Notes: generated by a model from the letters alone, not told the origin. Positions 38,373 through 50,480 are shown, counted from the first letter of the stretch. The stretch is DNA of 64,000 nt from Rostratula benghalensis (GCA_013399305.1 VXAI01000021.1:5274031-5338030), one strand, 5' to 3'. Translations and numbers: made by a program.

Positions 38373-38535
38373 TACTGATGGAAATAACTCTGTTACACAA
38401 TAAAGTAAGTGACATTCTGGTGCAGAAAAAGGATAGCAATACCCTGAATTTTGAAGAGGATGAAGAAGAATTTTTCAATTATGCTAATATGCCATCATAT
38501 CGAGCACTCATGATAGAAGTACCAACAGACATTAG
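38373..38535 (+). CDS. Candidate internal coding exon, unidentified gene
   Basis: A 163-bp open segment is bounded by a possible acceptor (tgtgctgcttag, ending 38372) and a good donor (attag then gtaaca from 38536). The first two bases finish a codon, 53 codons follow, and the last two bases (AG) begin a new one. The peptide begins LMEITLLHNKVSDILVQ, continues with KDSNTLNFEEDEEEFFNYA and ends NMPSYRALMIEVPTDI. It is highly varied, with an acidic patch and few low-complexity runs, unlike the other frames here. A later acceptor (tggtgcag, ending 38425) would give a 110-bp exon in the same frame. The frame remains open upstream to an ATG at 38342, so a stand-alone 65-codon ORF is formally possible. 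The upstream pyrimidine tract is poor. I do not recognise the protein and found no convincing partner exon nearby. Chance remains a real possibility. Confidence 0.3.
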
Positions 38536-38836
38536 GTAACATCCAAAAGGTTTCAAGGTATGATGTAGAAATGTGAACTTTTTTTTCAGTGAAATTTTTC
38601 CCATTTCACAATATCTAACGTAACCTAGCAGCTTTAGAGAAGCAATTCTTTCCCTGTATTTTCTCCTACTTCTTGCTCAAGGGCCCAGGGAGGGTGTACC
38701 CCATCTTTTTTCTGCTTTAATGCAGACAGAGAAAAAGCAGCAACTCAAAATTGGAGAACACCTAACAAAATTCCCAAAGAAGTACTAATGAAACTGTCTT
38801 TGAAACATTTCAGTTTGGGATTGAAGTGAAGTTCAG
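38536..38836. other. Non-coding interval after candidate exon
   Basis: AT-rich sequence. No further frame or repeat is seen before the tandem duplication. Confidence 0.5.
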
Positions 38837-38924
38837 TTTACATATTTGTGACATTTCTATGGAATATCCAAGGACAGAAATTTACATATTTGTGACATTT
38901 CTATGGAATATCCAAGGACAGAAA
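38837..38924. repeat. Exact 44-bp tandem duplication
   Basis: The unit beginning tttacatatttgtgacattt and ending tccaaggacagaaa occupies 38837-38880. It is repeated without a single difference at 38881-38924. Perfect identity in otherwise unique non-coding DNA indicates a very recent event, a copy-number polymorphism or an assembly artefact. Confidence 0.97.
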
Positions 38925-41900
38925 TTCACTCATTTCTAGTCAGAAAACCTCTACCTTTCTCCTTCACTGTTGCTCAGAACCGAGGTGACATTAAACCCCT
39001 TTTGTACTGCCCTCCACAGCCACACAACCAGCACACACAGCACAAGCCCCATACAAAGGAGGCAGCTAAGGCTCCCTACACTGCGAATGGGTTCAATTCC
39101 ATGGATTTCAGTGCAGTCATAGACAAATCACACCAGCAATTTGTATAAATCACAATCCAGACGAGCTGGCAATACAAGTTTGACTGCTTTGCATATCCTG
39201 TATCTCTGAACATTTTTTCTCCTGTAATGACACAGTGAAGAAGCTGATGATCATAAATATGGAGTGTATCACCCTGTCCTTTAACTCCCTCCTTGTTGCT
39301 TCTGCAACATAATACATGCATCTCAAATAAATTAAACATATGACATATAAAATCAGTTCATGGGTTTTTTGGGTTGTCAAAATCCTGGGAAACCAAAACG
39401 TTGAAAATCACTTGTCAAAACGTTCTGGGATGAAGTAGTTAAGCTGTCATCGACAGCTTAAACACTGTTTATTTGAATATGTAAAGCAACTTTTGGGAAA
39501 AACAGAGCCTGTTGATCAGAGTTCTTTCTCCAGGCATCTTAATTCTGCTTCCCTGATCTCCTGGGAAAGAAAGCTTCACATGAAGTGTGAGGCCATGTAC
39601 ACCCACAGTGAAATAAGTGCTCTACTGACACAACTGATTTCACAAAGTATGGCAATGTCATTAACATGGTACTACAGGATTATTACTCTGCAGTGACCAT
39701 TATTTGAAATGGAGTTACTCTGTGCTTACCACAAAACAGCAAGTAGCATTTTGCAGTAACACAATAAATAACCCATGTCATCTCTCTATCTACACCTTTT
39801 GCAGGAACGGATACAGACCCAATCTAAAAACAAATCTAAAAGTGCTATAATAATGCTGAAATGACATGCCTCTTAAGCTGTTTACAGCTGACAGAATAAG
39901 TGAAATGGTTTGACAAGGAAGAACACAGTATGTGTTGACAGCCCTGCTTAGTTCATATTTGAAAGGCAAAATTAAAGTCATACTTTTACAAGGTGGAGAA
40001 TTCTGCTCACTTGAAGGACATTCTCTTAAGCAAGGCATGGTATTAAGCCTCTGCCATCCTCCTCCTCCTGTCTCCCATTTTTATGTGTAGGCCACTAAGT
40101 GGCACACCTCAAAAACAGTCTGGACTCCCTATCTCAGTAATTGCTTGTGAAAACATATCATTTAGAAGAGTATGGAGAAAGAGCAACAGCAAGAGCAGCC
40201 ATAAACATTCACCCTCCATAATTTAAGGGAGCACGGCAACATATGGGCAGCATTTGGCTTTTCTTACAGCAGGCAGCACCGTTAGGAAAAAGCAAACATC
40301 AAACAAAGGCCGAGTACAAATCCCCTCTATCCACAGAGACACCTTTCACTTGATTACAGGATATGAGAAAAAAACATAAAAACATAGTGAATCCTAAAAA
40401 AAGTAAAGAGCTAAGGTAGGTCAGAAGAAAGGGCTGGAGACAAGCAGTAAGAAAAACTGCCTGTTTGACTGGTTTGGCAGTATTTTCACAGCTCTAAGGC
40501 AGAGGGAGCTGGAAGGCTCAAAGGACAAATAGTGGCAAATACCGGGACTCTTATTTTCAACATTTTCACCTTGTCCTTGCTAATCCTATGGGACAGAGGT
40601 AACCAGAGGCTGCCAGCAGCGCATGCGGTGGTCACTGTGAGAGTAATTTGGTGAGCTCAGCTACTATTGAAGAGGTTTCTTCACTGCAAAAGGTCTTGCT
40701 AATACTTGGCCCCTCAGTATTAGAGGCCACAGGAAGCCAGGAACATTCACCTTCCCTCCTGCTTTGAGAGACAGTGACTCTGTTATCATCAAGCAGATGC
40801 ACTGAAGAGGGAAAAGCCAACACCTGCTATTCCTGTTCTGTGGATAAGTCCAGAGGTTCAGCTGCTAGCAACTCCAGCCAGTCCAGCTCTTTTAATGAGC
40901 CCTGTAATTGATGAAAACGAGCCCAAAGTTGCCAAATTAAATCATCTCACTGAGGGCAACTACGGGGAAAGCATTAGGAATTTTCCGCACTGGGAGGCAT
41001 AGGATGCAGTTAGCATTATGTTTACACTGGACCAATTCTACCAGCTCAGCTGACCAAGGAGCTGCAGTCAGTGTTCAGGAGGAAACTGGATGTTGGCAGC
41101 ACCTTCCTTGCAGGTAAGTGGAGAGTTGGATCCAACTGTAAACTCAGCCCAGAGCCAGCATGCAGCAATTCCCAATAGTTTCAGTTGCAGCTCCATGCCT
41201 GGAGCCTGCTCACAGGTCACAAATGGGGACTTCAAAACTTCAGGCTGAAGCTGCAGTTCAGAAATTGGAATGGTGCTGAGTGGAAGTGTTTTTTCAAACT
41301 AATGGAAGTTTTGCCTACATATTTCTTCCCACACATGAAGGTCATCAAATGTTTGTGTGCCAAATGTTAGAATTGATGCTATCCTAATGAACTCTGAAAA
41401 CATTTTCCTGTCAAAGCAAATAGAACAAGTTGACATCCCTGATCCCAGCATCGACCAAAGAGAAAAAACAAACAAAGCATCAGTTCAAAAACCAGAGGGA
41501 TTTTTTGTGCTCTAAGTTCAAGGATGTGAGTCCAGCAGAGCAATGACAAAGGGGAGCAGAGTGCAGATGACAAAAGGGTTACGTTTACTGCAAAGGAAGT
41601 CAGTCCTGAAGGAAAGAGACTGCCACATCATCAAGGTCAGAAATACCTGGGCACTACCTCCTCTTACCCCATGGCACACATGAGATCCTTCGTGTCTGAG
41701 CTGTGCTGGGTTATTATCTGTAACTTGTGCTACAGGCTAGGACCTGAGTGGAGAGTAAAACCTACTACTAGACCCTATCAGAAGTTGCAAACTGCTTGCA
41801 CTCTTAAAAGCGAGCCAGTAGCTCTCAACTTCTCTGCTGAGAAAATTTTTTTTTTCCTATTGGAGCTGACTATCCTTGTGGCCTCCTTCTTCGTCTCCCA

Positions 41901-41984
41901 AACCTTCTATCCAAGTATAGGCCATGGAGTGGCAACCGTGCTGCAACTGGATGCAAGTATGAAGGAAGTGTATCTTACAATTAT
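38925..41984. other. Non-coding interval
   Basis: Unique DNA with short frames only. It includes the hairpin at 39439-39461 and, just before it, a partial direct repeat (ttgtcaaaa at 39374 and 39412, 38-bp period). Confidence 0.5.
39439..39461. repeat. Perfect hairpin, 10-bp arms, 3-base loop
   Basis: ttaagctgtc and gacagcttaa are perfect reverse complements around atc. The stem is too short for a microRNA precursor and has no T-run behind it. Confidence 0.8.
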
Positions 41985-42085
41985 GCTGCTAAACTGGGTT
42001 TTGGGAGATCCAGGCTAATTTCTTCCTTCCAGCACATTATTCCCGTATGTCCCTTGGCAAATCCATGAAGTCACTCCACATGGGA
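41985..42085 (+). repeat. MIR-type SINE fragment
   Basis: aaactgggttttgggagatc followed by caggctaatttcttcc matches the box-B region of MIR-like SINEs. It leads into attattcccgtatgtccctt and ggcaaatccatgaagtcact, corresponding to 'ttcctgtgtgaccttgggcaagtcact'. The 3' half is absent. Confidence 0.55.
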
Positions 42086-43314
42086 AATAACCATACCCCC
42101 TCCTTTGTTTCTCCTGCTTGTTCAGAAATTTGGGACAGGGTTCTTCTTCCTGTGCACAGTTTCCAGGACAGAAGTGCCCAGTCACAATCTTTCTAGGTAG
42201 CTTGGTGATTTAGTATACAACTAATTAAAGATAATTTCACTATTCACAGGGTACAGAAATAAAAACAGAGACTTTCTCTAGAGTATACAGGGGCTCTGCA
42301 AGCTGGGTGAAAGCAGCTAGGTACCAGACACTGATGAAGTTCCCAAACTAATGTTTCTCCTCAGCTGCTTTGGCCATTTTGTGAAGGAGATTTTTCACAG
42401 AAATTGCTACGGGATGGAGGTTCTGTTGAAAAGTACAGCATTAAATTAGGGAACAGTGACAGAGGAACCAGAACAGAATTAAAAGGATGGAACATACTTT
42501 GTTGCTCCCTACATCAAACACATTTCCATTTTATTTGGTGTTTTAATTTCCAGTTCTCCCATGCTCACCCTATGCCACCACCCATGTTTTTTTGAACTGA
42601 AAGGTATTATCTCAACTGCCATTTCTCCAGAAGTCAGTTCTAATCTCAGTCACTCTCCAGCCCTTGCAGTTTTCCTTCTCCTTGACAAGCCTGACCACTT
42701 AAATTTCTATCAGCTCAGACAACGTTTACCAACACTCCTTTCTGTTCCTATCTCATTTATTCCCCTTCCAGTTTTTGTGATGCCATCATACATCTATGCC
42801 AGCACACAGAGCATGCAGCAATAGACATACAGATCCTGACTGTGTTCAGGAAAGGGGAAAGGTTGAAGTGAATAACATCCTGTGTATGAATGATTCCCTT
42901 GCTTGCTATACTACAGTGAGCTGTGCTTTCATATACAGTGATGGATGTAAGTTATGGGTCACTCCCTCCCTTCTGAAAATAAATGTACAACACTTGCCAA
43001 TTGTTATCCTGTATATTACAAAATTCTATCACTTAAGATTTATACACTTAGCAGGCCCATCACACAAACAGCATAGGTAGAGTATGGCAGCTCTACCGCC
43101 AGTGGTTTTGTTGTTGAGACAGACAGATGCAAAAGGACCCTTAGCAATAAAGCGGTACTACATTATCCAGAGGGGGACATTTTATGGACAAAAAGTTCAT
43201 CATATCCAGAGTTTGCCTTAGGTGCAGTGGACTTAGCATGTGTTAAGTAATGCTTAAGTGATCTGTTGAACTCACCTAATAGCACAAAAGACTCCTGGCT
43301 CTATTTGCTTATAA
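42086..43314. other. Non-coding interval
   Basis: Frames at 42404-42595, 42561-42824 and 42796-43080 (63 to 94 codons) overlap one another and have no recognisable domain. Confidence 0.5.
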
Positions 43315-43581
43315 ATACATTTCAAGGCACTGATTGAAGTCTGTAGTGCCCTAAATGGTCTGGGACCCAGTTACTTAAGAGATATCATCTCTCCTTATAA
43401 ATCTTATGTCGTAATTCAGAACTGCCAGTGGTTCTTGCTTTCTTTTCCTGCTTGGACAGTGGGGTATCTTAATGGGAGATGCATGAGCCTGGAACCTGTC
43501 CTCATCAGCCATCATATGCAACAGTGCTTCAGAGGACTATTTCAAGGGGAAATACAAAGCTGGCCTCTTCAGTACAGTTAA
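43315..43581 (+). pseudogene. LINE-like ORF relic or very old retroelement tail
   Basis: A frame without ATG is open from 43315 to the stop at 43579-43581. Its start contains SALNGLGPSYLRDIISPY. The pattern 'KALNGLGPSYLRDRLSPY' is one I associate with the C-terminal part or 3' tail of old non-LTR elements in reptiles and other vertebrates, at the level of memory and not of a search. The rest (for example WFLLSFPAWTVGYLNGRCMS) is unfamiliar. The match may extend at DNA level to about 43860, where caggctgtgaggggccacat and nearby words look repeat-like. Its family is uncertain. Confidence 0.35.
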
Positions 43582-44186
43582 TCAGTTAAACGTCAGTTAA
43601 TCTCTTGAGCTATCTTTTACATCATACTAGCAACAGAAGACCAGGCTGTGAGGGGCCACATGTTCAGGAAGGCTATTCCAGAAGCCTTTTTCTCTTTTTC
43701 CTATAACCACAGAACCAGCGCGAAGGCGGAAAAATGCGGTTTTGAATGCACCATGAGTCTGTAAGGTCTAAGCTGTCCTGGCATCCAGGTAATGTCACCA
43801 GAGAGACTGGAAACCCTTGCTGATCCCAGTTCCAGCAAGGCTCTCTTAAAATATTCACAGTGCCACTAGCACATCCTAGCTAATGAAAGTGGGTCCTGGC
43901 TACCTGTGTGTTATTTACAACAATGTTTTCCATTTCAGGTTCATTTTAACTGGCATGAGTTGCTGAAGCACCAGATGCCCTTATCTGCTTTCCTCAAGGG
44001 AAATAGATACATAAAGTACATAAGATTGCAGGTTTTTAAGATTAAATGTGATAAACACATTAAATTATATGCTTTTTATCCCTTTAAGGAACTCTTGTTC
44101 ATAGCATTCTGTTCCACGTTTCAAAAAAAATACTCTACTTACATTCACACTTAGAAGCATTTAAAATAAAGCAAAGGGGTAATGCA
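43582..44186. other. Interval between retroelement relics
   Basis: No gene. The first half may still belong to the old element at 43315. The second half is AT-rich unique sequence. Confidence 0.4.
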
Positions 44187-45612
44187 TTTCATAGAATACC
44201 AGGTTGGAAGGGACCTCAATGATCATCTGGTCCAACCTTTCATGGCAAAAGCATGGTCAAGACAAGATGGCCCCGTGCCCTTTCCAGCTCAATCTTAAGT
44301 GTCTAATTATGGGGAATCTGTCACTTCCCTGGGGAGATTATTCCAATGGCTGATTGTGAATAATTTTCCTCTTGTGTCAAATCTCCCCAGGAATAACTTG
44401 CACCCATTACTTCTCATCTTTTCCACGTGACTCTTTGTAAAAAGGGAGTCTCCTTCTTCTTTGTAGCCACCCTTTAAATACTGGAACATGGTGAAAAGGT
44501 CTAATCTTTCTCAAGGCTGAACAAACCCAATTCCCTCAGCCTTTCCTCATCTGGCAGGCTTCCCAGTCCTTTGATCATCTTTGCGGCCCTTCTATGGATC
44601 CTCTCCAGCCTGGCCACTTTTTTTTTGTATAGCATGGATGAGAACTGAACACAGTATTCCAGATATGTCTTGGCAAGGGCAGAGTAGAGTGGGGTAATGA
44701 TTTCTTTATTTCTGCTGGTGGTGTCCTTGCTGGCTTTCTTTGCCACTGGAGCAAACTGTTCACTCATGTTGAGCTTGCTGTCCATCAGGACCCACAGGTC
44801 TCTTTCCAGACAGCTGCTCCTCAGCCAGGTAGATCCCAGTCTGTTTTCACAGGTGCAAGACCTTAACTCTGGTCCTTGTTGAACTTCATAAGGTTCTTGT
44901 TATCCTACTCTTCCAGCCTACCCAGGTCTTCCTGCAAGGTGGCTCTCACTTCTGAAGTGTCTGTTTCTCCACTCAGTTTGGTATCATCAGCAAATGCCAT
45001 CAAAGTACATTTGATCCCATCATCCAGATAATTTATGATGATATTAGACAGCACTGAGCCCAATATTGATCCCTAGTAGACCCCACATGTAGCATGTTGC
45101 CAAGTTTGACAAAGAGCGATTTACTACCACCTACTGCATGGACCACCTGTCTAGACTGTAATGCATCAGGCTCTCTAGGAGGAGGCTGTGGGGAACCATA
45201 CTGAACGCCTTGGGGAAATCCAGGTAGACAATGTCTGCCACTCACCCCACGTCAACCTGGCAGATCACTTTGTGGTAGAAGGTGATTGGGTTTGCCCAGC
45301 ATGATTTGTCCTTGGTGAATCTGTGCTGTCTTTTCCCAGTCACATACTTCACTTGATGTGTGATAGTCCTCAGGAGGATTTATTCCATAATTTTCCTAGG
45401 GATTGAAGTAAAACTGATGGGCCTGTATTTTCCTGGATCCTCCTTTAAACCCTTCTTGTAGATGAGCATGACATTAGCTTTCTTCCATCTTCTGGGACAT
45501 CCCCTTCTCTCCATGACTTCTCAAAGATTATGGAGAGCAGCTTCATAATGATGTCAGCCAGCTCTTTTAACACCCTCGGGTGGATAACATCACATTCCAT
45601 CAATTTTTAGGG
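44187..45612 (-). mobile_element. CR1 LINE, old subfamily, RT domain to 3' end
   Basis: The high-coordinate side is the 5' side. On the minus strand it begins VIHPRVLKELADIIMKLLS, as in the RT fingers of CR1. It continues through IVYLDFPKAFSMVPHS (motif A region), then KLNMSEQFAPVAKKASKDTT, IITPLYSALAKTYLEYCVQF, RIHRRAAKMIKGLGSLPDEE and RLRELGLFSLEKD. It ends at about 44187 in the CR1 tail (catagaataccaggttggaa in plus orientation). Many stops and frameshifts and the diverged 3' tail mark it as considerably older than the copy at 53.4 kb. It is 5'-truncated, since the endonuclease is absent, which is the usual result of incomplete target-primed reverse transcription. Confidence 0.93.
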
Positions 45613-48600
45613 GTGAAGCTCCTGTAAGAGTCACATACTGACTTTTCATAATTATTATTACAACTTCATAATTTATTTTTGTGGACGTAACTGGCAACAG
45701 AGAACTCAAGTCTGCCTCTCAGCTACCCATAAACCTCAGAAGGCAACAGATGAAACACCCAGGGCAGCTGAGCTCACTCAGGGCAGGGCTGCACAGGCCT
45801 TTCTGTGGAGTACCAGAAGGGTCCCCAGCGGTGAGGAGTGGTAATCTCTTTTCAAAACCAAAAAACTGACACTTAGGGAAAATGACAAGGAAACCATTGC
45901 CTTAATCTCTGTTCACGTGATGCCAGCAAAGACTGTCTGGTCACCTTCTTGAGAGGAAGTTTGATTGCTTGTTTTTTCAGTAAGGCTACCCAGATGAAAA
46001 GGAACTGAGAGAGACAAATAGCCACCCACAGGATAACAACCTCAGTGGGTTATTTCGCTCTTTGCTTTAGTTCACTGGCTTAAAAGGGTCAGCAACCTTC
46101 ATCCTCAGGACCCTATTAGAGAAATAGCTTTGAGCAAAACATATAATTAACCTTTGGAACTCACTGTAGCAGGATATCATTGAGGAAGCATACGAGAGAG
46201 ATTTTAATTTTTTAAAAAGGATTGCACATAAGCAAGTCTAAAAGACACAACCCAATATTATCAATATGTTCACTACAGAGATTTCACTGGTAACAGCCAC
46301 TAAGCACTGTGCTTCTGGGAATTAAGAACAAGCAGAACCAGAGACTAATAATAAATCCTTCATGAACCAAATGCTAGATGAATATATGTGTGAAACCAAT
46401 AGATGAATCCAGCCTGCTCAAAATCTTCAGAAACAGCTGCTTACAGAGGCAGGAATAGAAACTACTGTTGGTGAATGGATATTTGACCTATTGCATAATG
46501 GTAATTTTTGCATCCAGCTCTTCGCTTCATGTCCACTTACTTGCTAGAATCCAAGTGATGGATCCCTCACAATCTCAGAAAGATTAATCCAAAAGTACCT
46601 AAAGACCAGGCTGACCACAAAGACTTAATAGGCAAGTTGAAAGCAGTATACATGTAGAGAAGATTTTAAATTGAAAGAATCGGGAAGCAATTGAAAACAT
46701 TCCCTTTTAATATGTAGGAGACTCAAATAGTTTCTTCTAGGAGCCCAACTGACAAACCTGTCTGAGAATGACATCCTTTAAGGGACTTCTGTCATATTTA
46801 GAAAAAACGTAAAATCCCTGGGTTAGAGGGACAGGGCAGCAGACAGGAGCTGCAAGATACTTGGAATGTGCTGACATTTTGAGTACTTTGAAGCAATAAG
46901 ACTCACAACTCTCCTTCAATACACAGAAGGTCTGAAATGTGCAGCACATGCTGAACCATCAGGGTTATGACAACAAGAGGGTGTAGTAAGGATTTGTGCA
47001 GACAGCATGCCACAAGTTCTCACATTTTGTTACCATCTTCATCAAAAATAAGCAAGGAAACGCATCTTTTGCCCCACTGGGTGAACTTATCAGAGAGGCA
47101 GAAATTGTGTATAATTATATTTCTAGTGCTATGGAACTAACTACCTGGCTTTCACAGGGCTCTGTCTGCAGCAGTGTAATTCATTCTGGGTCCCTCAACA
47201 TCCATCCATCTATCTAGTCCAGGTTTCAGCAGATAAACCTTTAGATTTGATATGAAGGATCTTTGCAAGCTAAAAAAAAATTATTCTAGTTTTGGCTTTA
47301 AACCCTTTTACTGTACCAAACCAAAATATCGTAATGGTGTGGGAAAAAAACAAACCTAACAAAAGTCCCTGCAGCCTTGTGAAACACAGAAAGGGAAACT
47401 ATGCTGTGAGCTCTGACAGTAATAAGAACATAACTGGATTGATTCTAGAGAATTTATTGAACAAAATTTACTTAGGGTCTTTTTGTTTTGTTTTAATGAT
47501 TGCACGCCACTTAATTTTTATGAGCTCGATTATGCTGTTAAGGCACATTCCAGCAGAGGGCTGAGGTGAAAAAGCCTCTCCAGGGAGGATGCAGGCCTCT
47601 GGGATGTGCAGGAGTTAAGCTAATCCTTTCTAGGCACGTGTTTGGCATTACCTACAGCTCTTGCGCTTCCAAGTGGAAAAGCAAATCTATGGGCCCATGG
47701 CTAGGAAGTTTCAGCCTCCTTCAGAGTGCTGTGCCCAGGTGCGACAGGGGGCTGATCCAAGCCCTCCTTTCAGGCATAACAGTTGCAGAGTTTTTCATGA
47801 ACATTTATTCAAGATGGGGACCTGGTTCCTTGACCACCACTCCACCATCAAAACCTGGGCTTTCTCAGGAAGAACAGAGATCATGCATCCCACATATCCT
47901 AAGGCAGCCAGAACTGGCAAGTTTATTTTAAAAACTCAAATTGCCAACTCTAGAGAATGCATCATGCCTTAAAATACTGAAAACACTAAACTCAGACCTG
48001 AGAATGAACTGCTCCTCTCACCTGCCCAATAGACCAAGCCATACCTAACACTGAAGGTCATGAATCCCTTCAACCCCTCTCCTTCCCCAGTGACAGAAAC
48101 AAAAACAAGAGCTTGTGCAAGCTTAATTGGGTATGGGATGATCACAAAACATTTCACAACTCTATTACACCTACTTCCTTACCCTGCTTCAGCTTAACTC
48201 TTTCCTGAAGTGAAGAACAGAACTCCAACTTTTCAGGAGACACTACAGAGCACTAAGTCCCAGGGCTATTGTACCTCAACCTCCTGTAGTAGTAGTGCTC
48301 CTTCTGCTTCACTTTCCAAACGAGAGGACTGTACATGTCCTTAGAAGAACAAGCTTCTAGTATTTTGGAGAAAACACTAGAAGTAGCATAAAATGTTGCT
48401 TATAGTATTTGAGATCCTTGGAACAGCTTCCAAGCAAATTCTATCAGGTGCTAAAACTATTCATATTCCTCAAATGCAGCTTCTCCTCCTCACTGCTGCT
48501 ACGTATTGAAACCTACACACGTTTCCAGCAAATAGGTACAAGTCCTTGCTTTAATCCATGAATATGAAAACATTTTCCTCAGACTTCCTTTTAGAAAGAA

Positions 48601-49032
48601 TCTTGCAGTCCTAAAATGCATTATGCACTGCCTGGGCTTCCTACAGTCTACCATCGTAGTCCCTGCAGCAAACAACCAAACCTGGATCTGTGAAACATCT
48701 ATCACTCCAGCTCTTCTGGGGAGAGGTGCTGGCTCTGCTTCCTGAGAAGTGCCACAAGCTGTAGCTTGTTTCTTAAGTGGCCCAATTGTCAGTGAGGCAC
48801 CTGCAGAGCTCTCCCAGGACAGCACCCCTCAGCTACCGAAGGCTACCTGACCTCTTCAGTTAGAGCACACCCCCTTCAATTCACTCGCTTCTTGACTCAC
48901 CTCTGGGCAGACTACATCTAGCCTGTGGTGTGGGGCAGCTGAGGGACAGACCGATTGCTCAAGTTCCTGGATTATTCCAGCTGAGCTGTCCTGCATCCTC
49001 CCCTGCCACTTGCCCCTGTACACAGCAGTTGT
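45613..49032. other. Non-coding interval
   Basis: Short frames on both strands (up to 121 codons, 47566-47931 plus, overlapped by a 103-codon frame) with no recognisable domain. No repeat family that I can name. Confidence 0.5.
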
Positions 49033-49593
49033 GTGTTTTGGGCATTCAGTTCATGTTTGCCTTCCTTTTGTCCCCATCTTCCCTTCATTCTGGGTCCCAG
49101 TCAAATGATGTCTGGGCGGGTCAGTGGGGAAATTCAAACTGAATTTAGAAACAAAAAATACGTCCTGGCCACAAGAACCAGAATGAATAAGAAATGCCCA
49201 CATTTACTATTAACTTTTACAAAGCACACTACCAAAAAGATCACCAAAATGACTGGGGCAGCTAGTACTCCTACACTTACTCTCCTGCCAAATACCAAAT
49301 CACCAGCACTCTGCAGTGCACAGCCATCACCCAGCTCCCAGAGAAACGCTGTCCCCGATGGTCCCGAGCAGAGTCCTGTGCAGTCTCACAGCGCTGCCAC
49401 CCAGGAGGGCTCCTCCAAGGTGAGGGATAAAGAAACAGCAGGACTGATACTGTGTCTAATGTGGCACAAGGTTCCCTCGGCACAACGTCCCCCAGCTAAC
49501 GAACGGCACTGCCCCAAGTGCAAACAAGCTGGGAAAGGTTCTGTTTTCAAAGCAAGCGCATTGCACTTCAATGAAGATTTTTTTTCCCCCTAA
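49033..49593 (+). other. 186-codon open frame, probably chance
   Basis: This is the longest frame not explained by CR1. The peptide is rich in Ser, Thr, Pro and Lys, with a CPKCKQAGK segment near its C-terminus and no domain that I recognise. No splice sites, promoter or poly(A) signal frame it, and overlapping minus frames exist (49277-49483, 49386-49571). The local sequence is somewhat GC-richer, which lowers stop frequency. I would not annotate a gene without transcript support. Confidence 0.1.
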
Positions 49594-49599
49594 AAAGTT

Positions 49600-50070
49600 T
49601 TAATATACACACTAAATTAAGCTTGAGAAAAGGGGACATTTCATCTTTAATCTATTTACTTCTGAATATTTAACATACAATTCTGGCACCAATCACCAGA
49701 TTTAACTGGAAAATTACTCACTAATCTGTTTGCTTATTTGGAATAATTGGGTAGGCTGCCAGGGAAGAGGATTTCCTACCCTGTTTAATATCTCAGTTAG
49801 TAGTCCAATTTCAGCTTGGCGGCATAATTACTCTGACAGAGCTGTAGCCACAGGGCCTGTGAGTGGGGCTGCTTTTTAAACCGTAAATTATGGAGGATTA
49901 GCATTTATGAATTTTAAATCAGGGCTGTGGTAGGAGACACTAAAGCTGCTTAGAGCTTGCAAACCACTGCATTCAATCACCAGTCATTAACACATTCCTT
50001 CCCAGGACTTTCTGCAATCACATTTAATAAAAAGGTATTTCTAATTTGCTTTAGAATATTGTGGCTCTGT
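49600..50070. promoter_or_regulatory. Candidate conserved non-coding block
   Basis: AT-rich unique DNA with many homeodomain-type words (gtttaatatctc, cataattactctg, gtaaattatgga, gcatttatgaatttt) and interspersed GC-containing words such as cagcttggcggcataat. It has no repeat and no frame. Among the blocks of this window it looks most like a deeply conserved vertebrate element, but that is a judgement of texture and no alignment was made. Confidence 0.3.
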
Positions 50071-50427
50071 GTCTCCAGCATAACACCAGGGATAAGGAGA
50101 TCCACTTTCCAGGAAAAAAGCATCACAATTTAATCTGACCCTGGTTTACCTCCCACACGAGATGTTAAAGGGCTACCTCCTTTGCTTGATTCCTACCATT
50201 TCTTCTAGCAGCTGGAGAACACATGGTTTGATCCCAACTATACTTAAACAATTACAGAAATTAAAAACTGATGAAAATCGGAGCTGCAATGTGGCTGATC
50301 AGCAGAGATTTGAACTCTGCCTTCCCTCTAGCTCAGGAGCTTTGGCTTGTGAGCTCTCCACTGTTGTGTTTGCCTGTCAGGCTCAAGATGAATCATTATG
50401 GGGTAAATCCTTCCTTTGATGTAGGCA

Positions 50428-50480
50428 TGTAACTTCTTTTAAGGCCAATGAGAGTTATGTACATGCACTGAGGGCAGAAT
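50428..50480. repeat. Fragment of old amniote repeat
   Basis: taacttcttttaaggccaat, gagagttatgtacatgcact and gagggcagaat resemble the recurring archosaur/turtle repeat 'cttcaatgggagttaggcacctaa...gaggatctggg'. Short and diverged. Confidence 0.33.

Noticed and set aside
39439..39461. Hairpin as a microRNA precursor or a bacterial-type terminator
   Set aside because: A 10-bp stem is far too short for a pre-miRNA, there is no U tract, and the genome is a vertebrate one.
49033..49593. 186-codon plus-strand ORF as a protein-coding gene
   Set aside because: No domain, no splice or promoter context, overlapping frames on the other strand, and Ser/Pro/Thr-rich composition expected from locally GC-richer non-coding DNA.
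50278..50370. tRNA-derived SINE head on the minus strand
   Set aside because: gcagagttcaaatctctgct resembles a box B, but box A and the rest of a SINE are not convincing.
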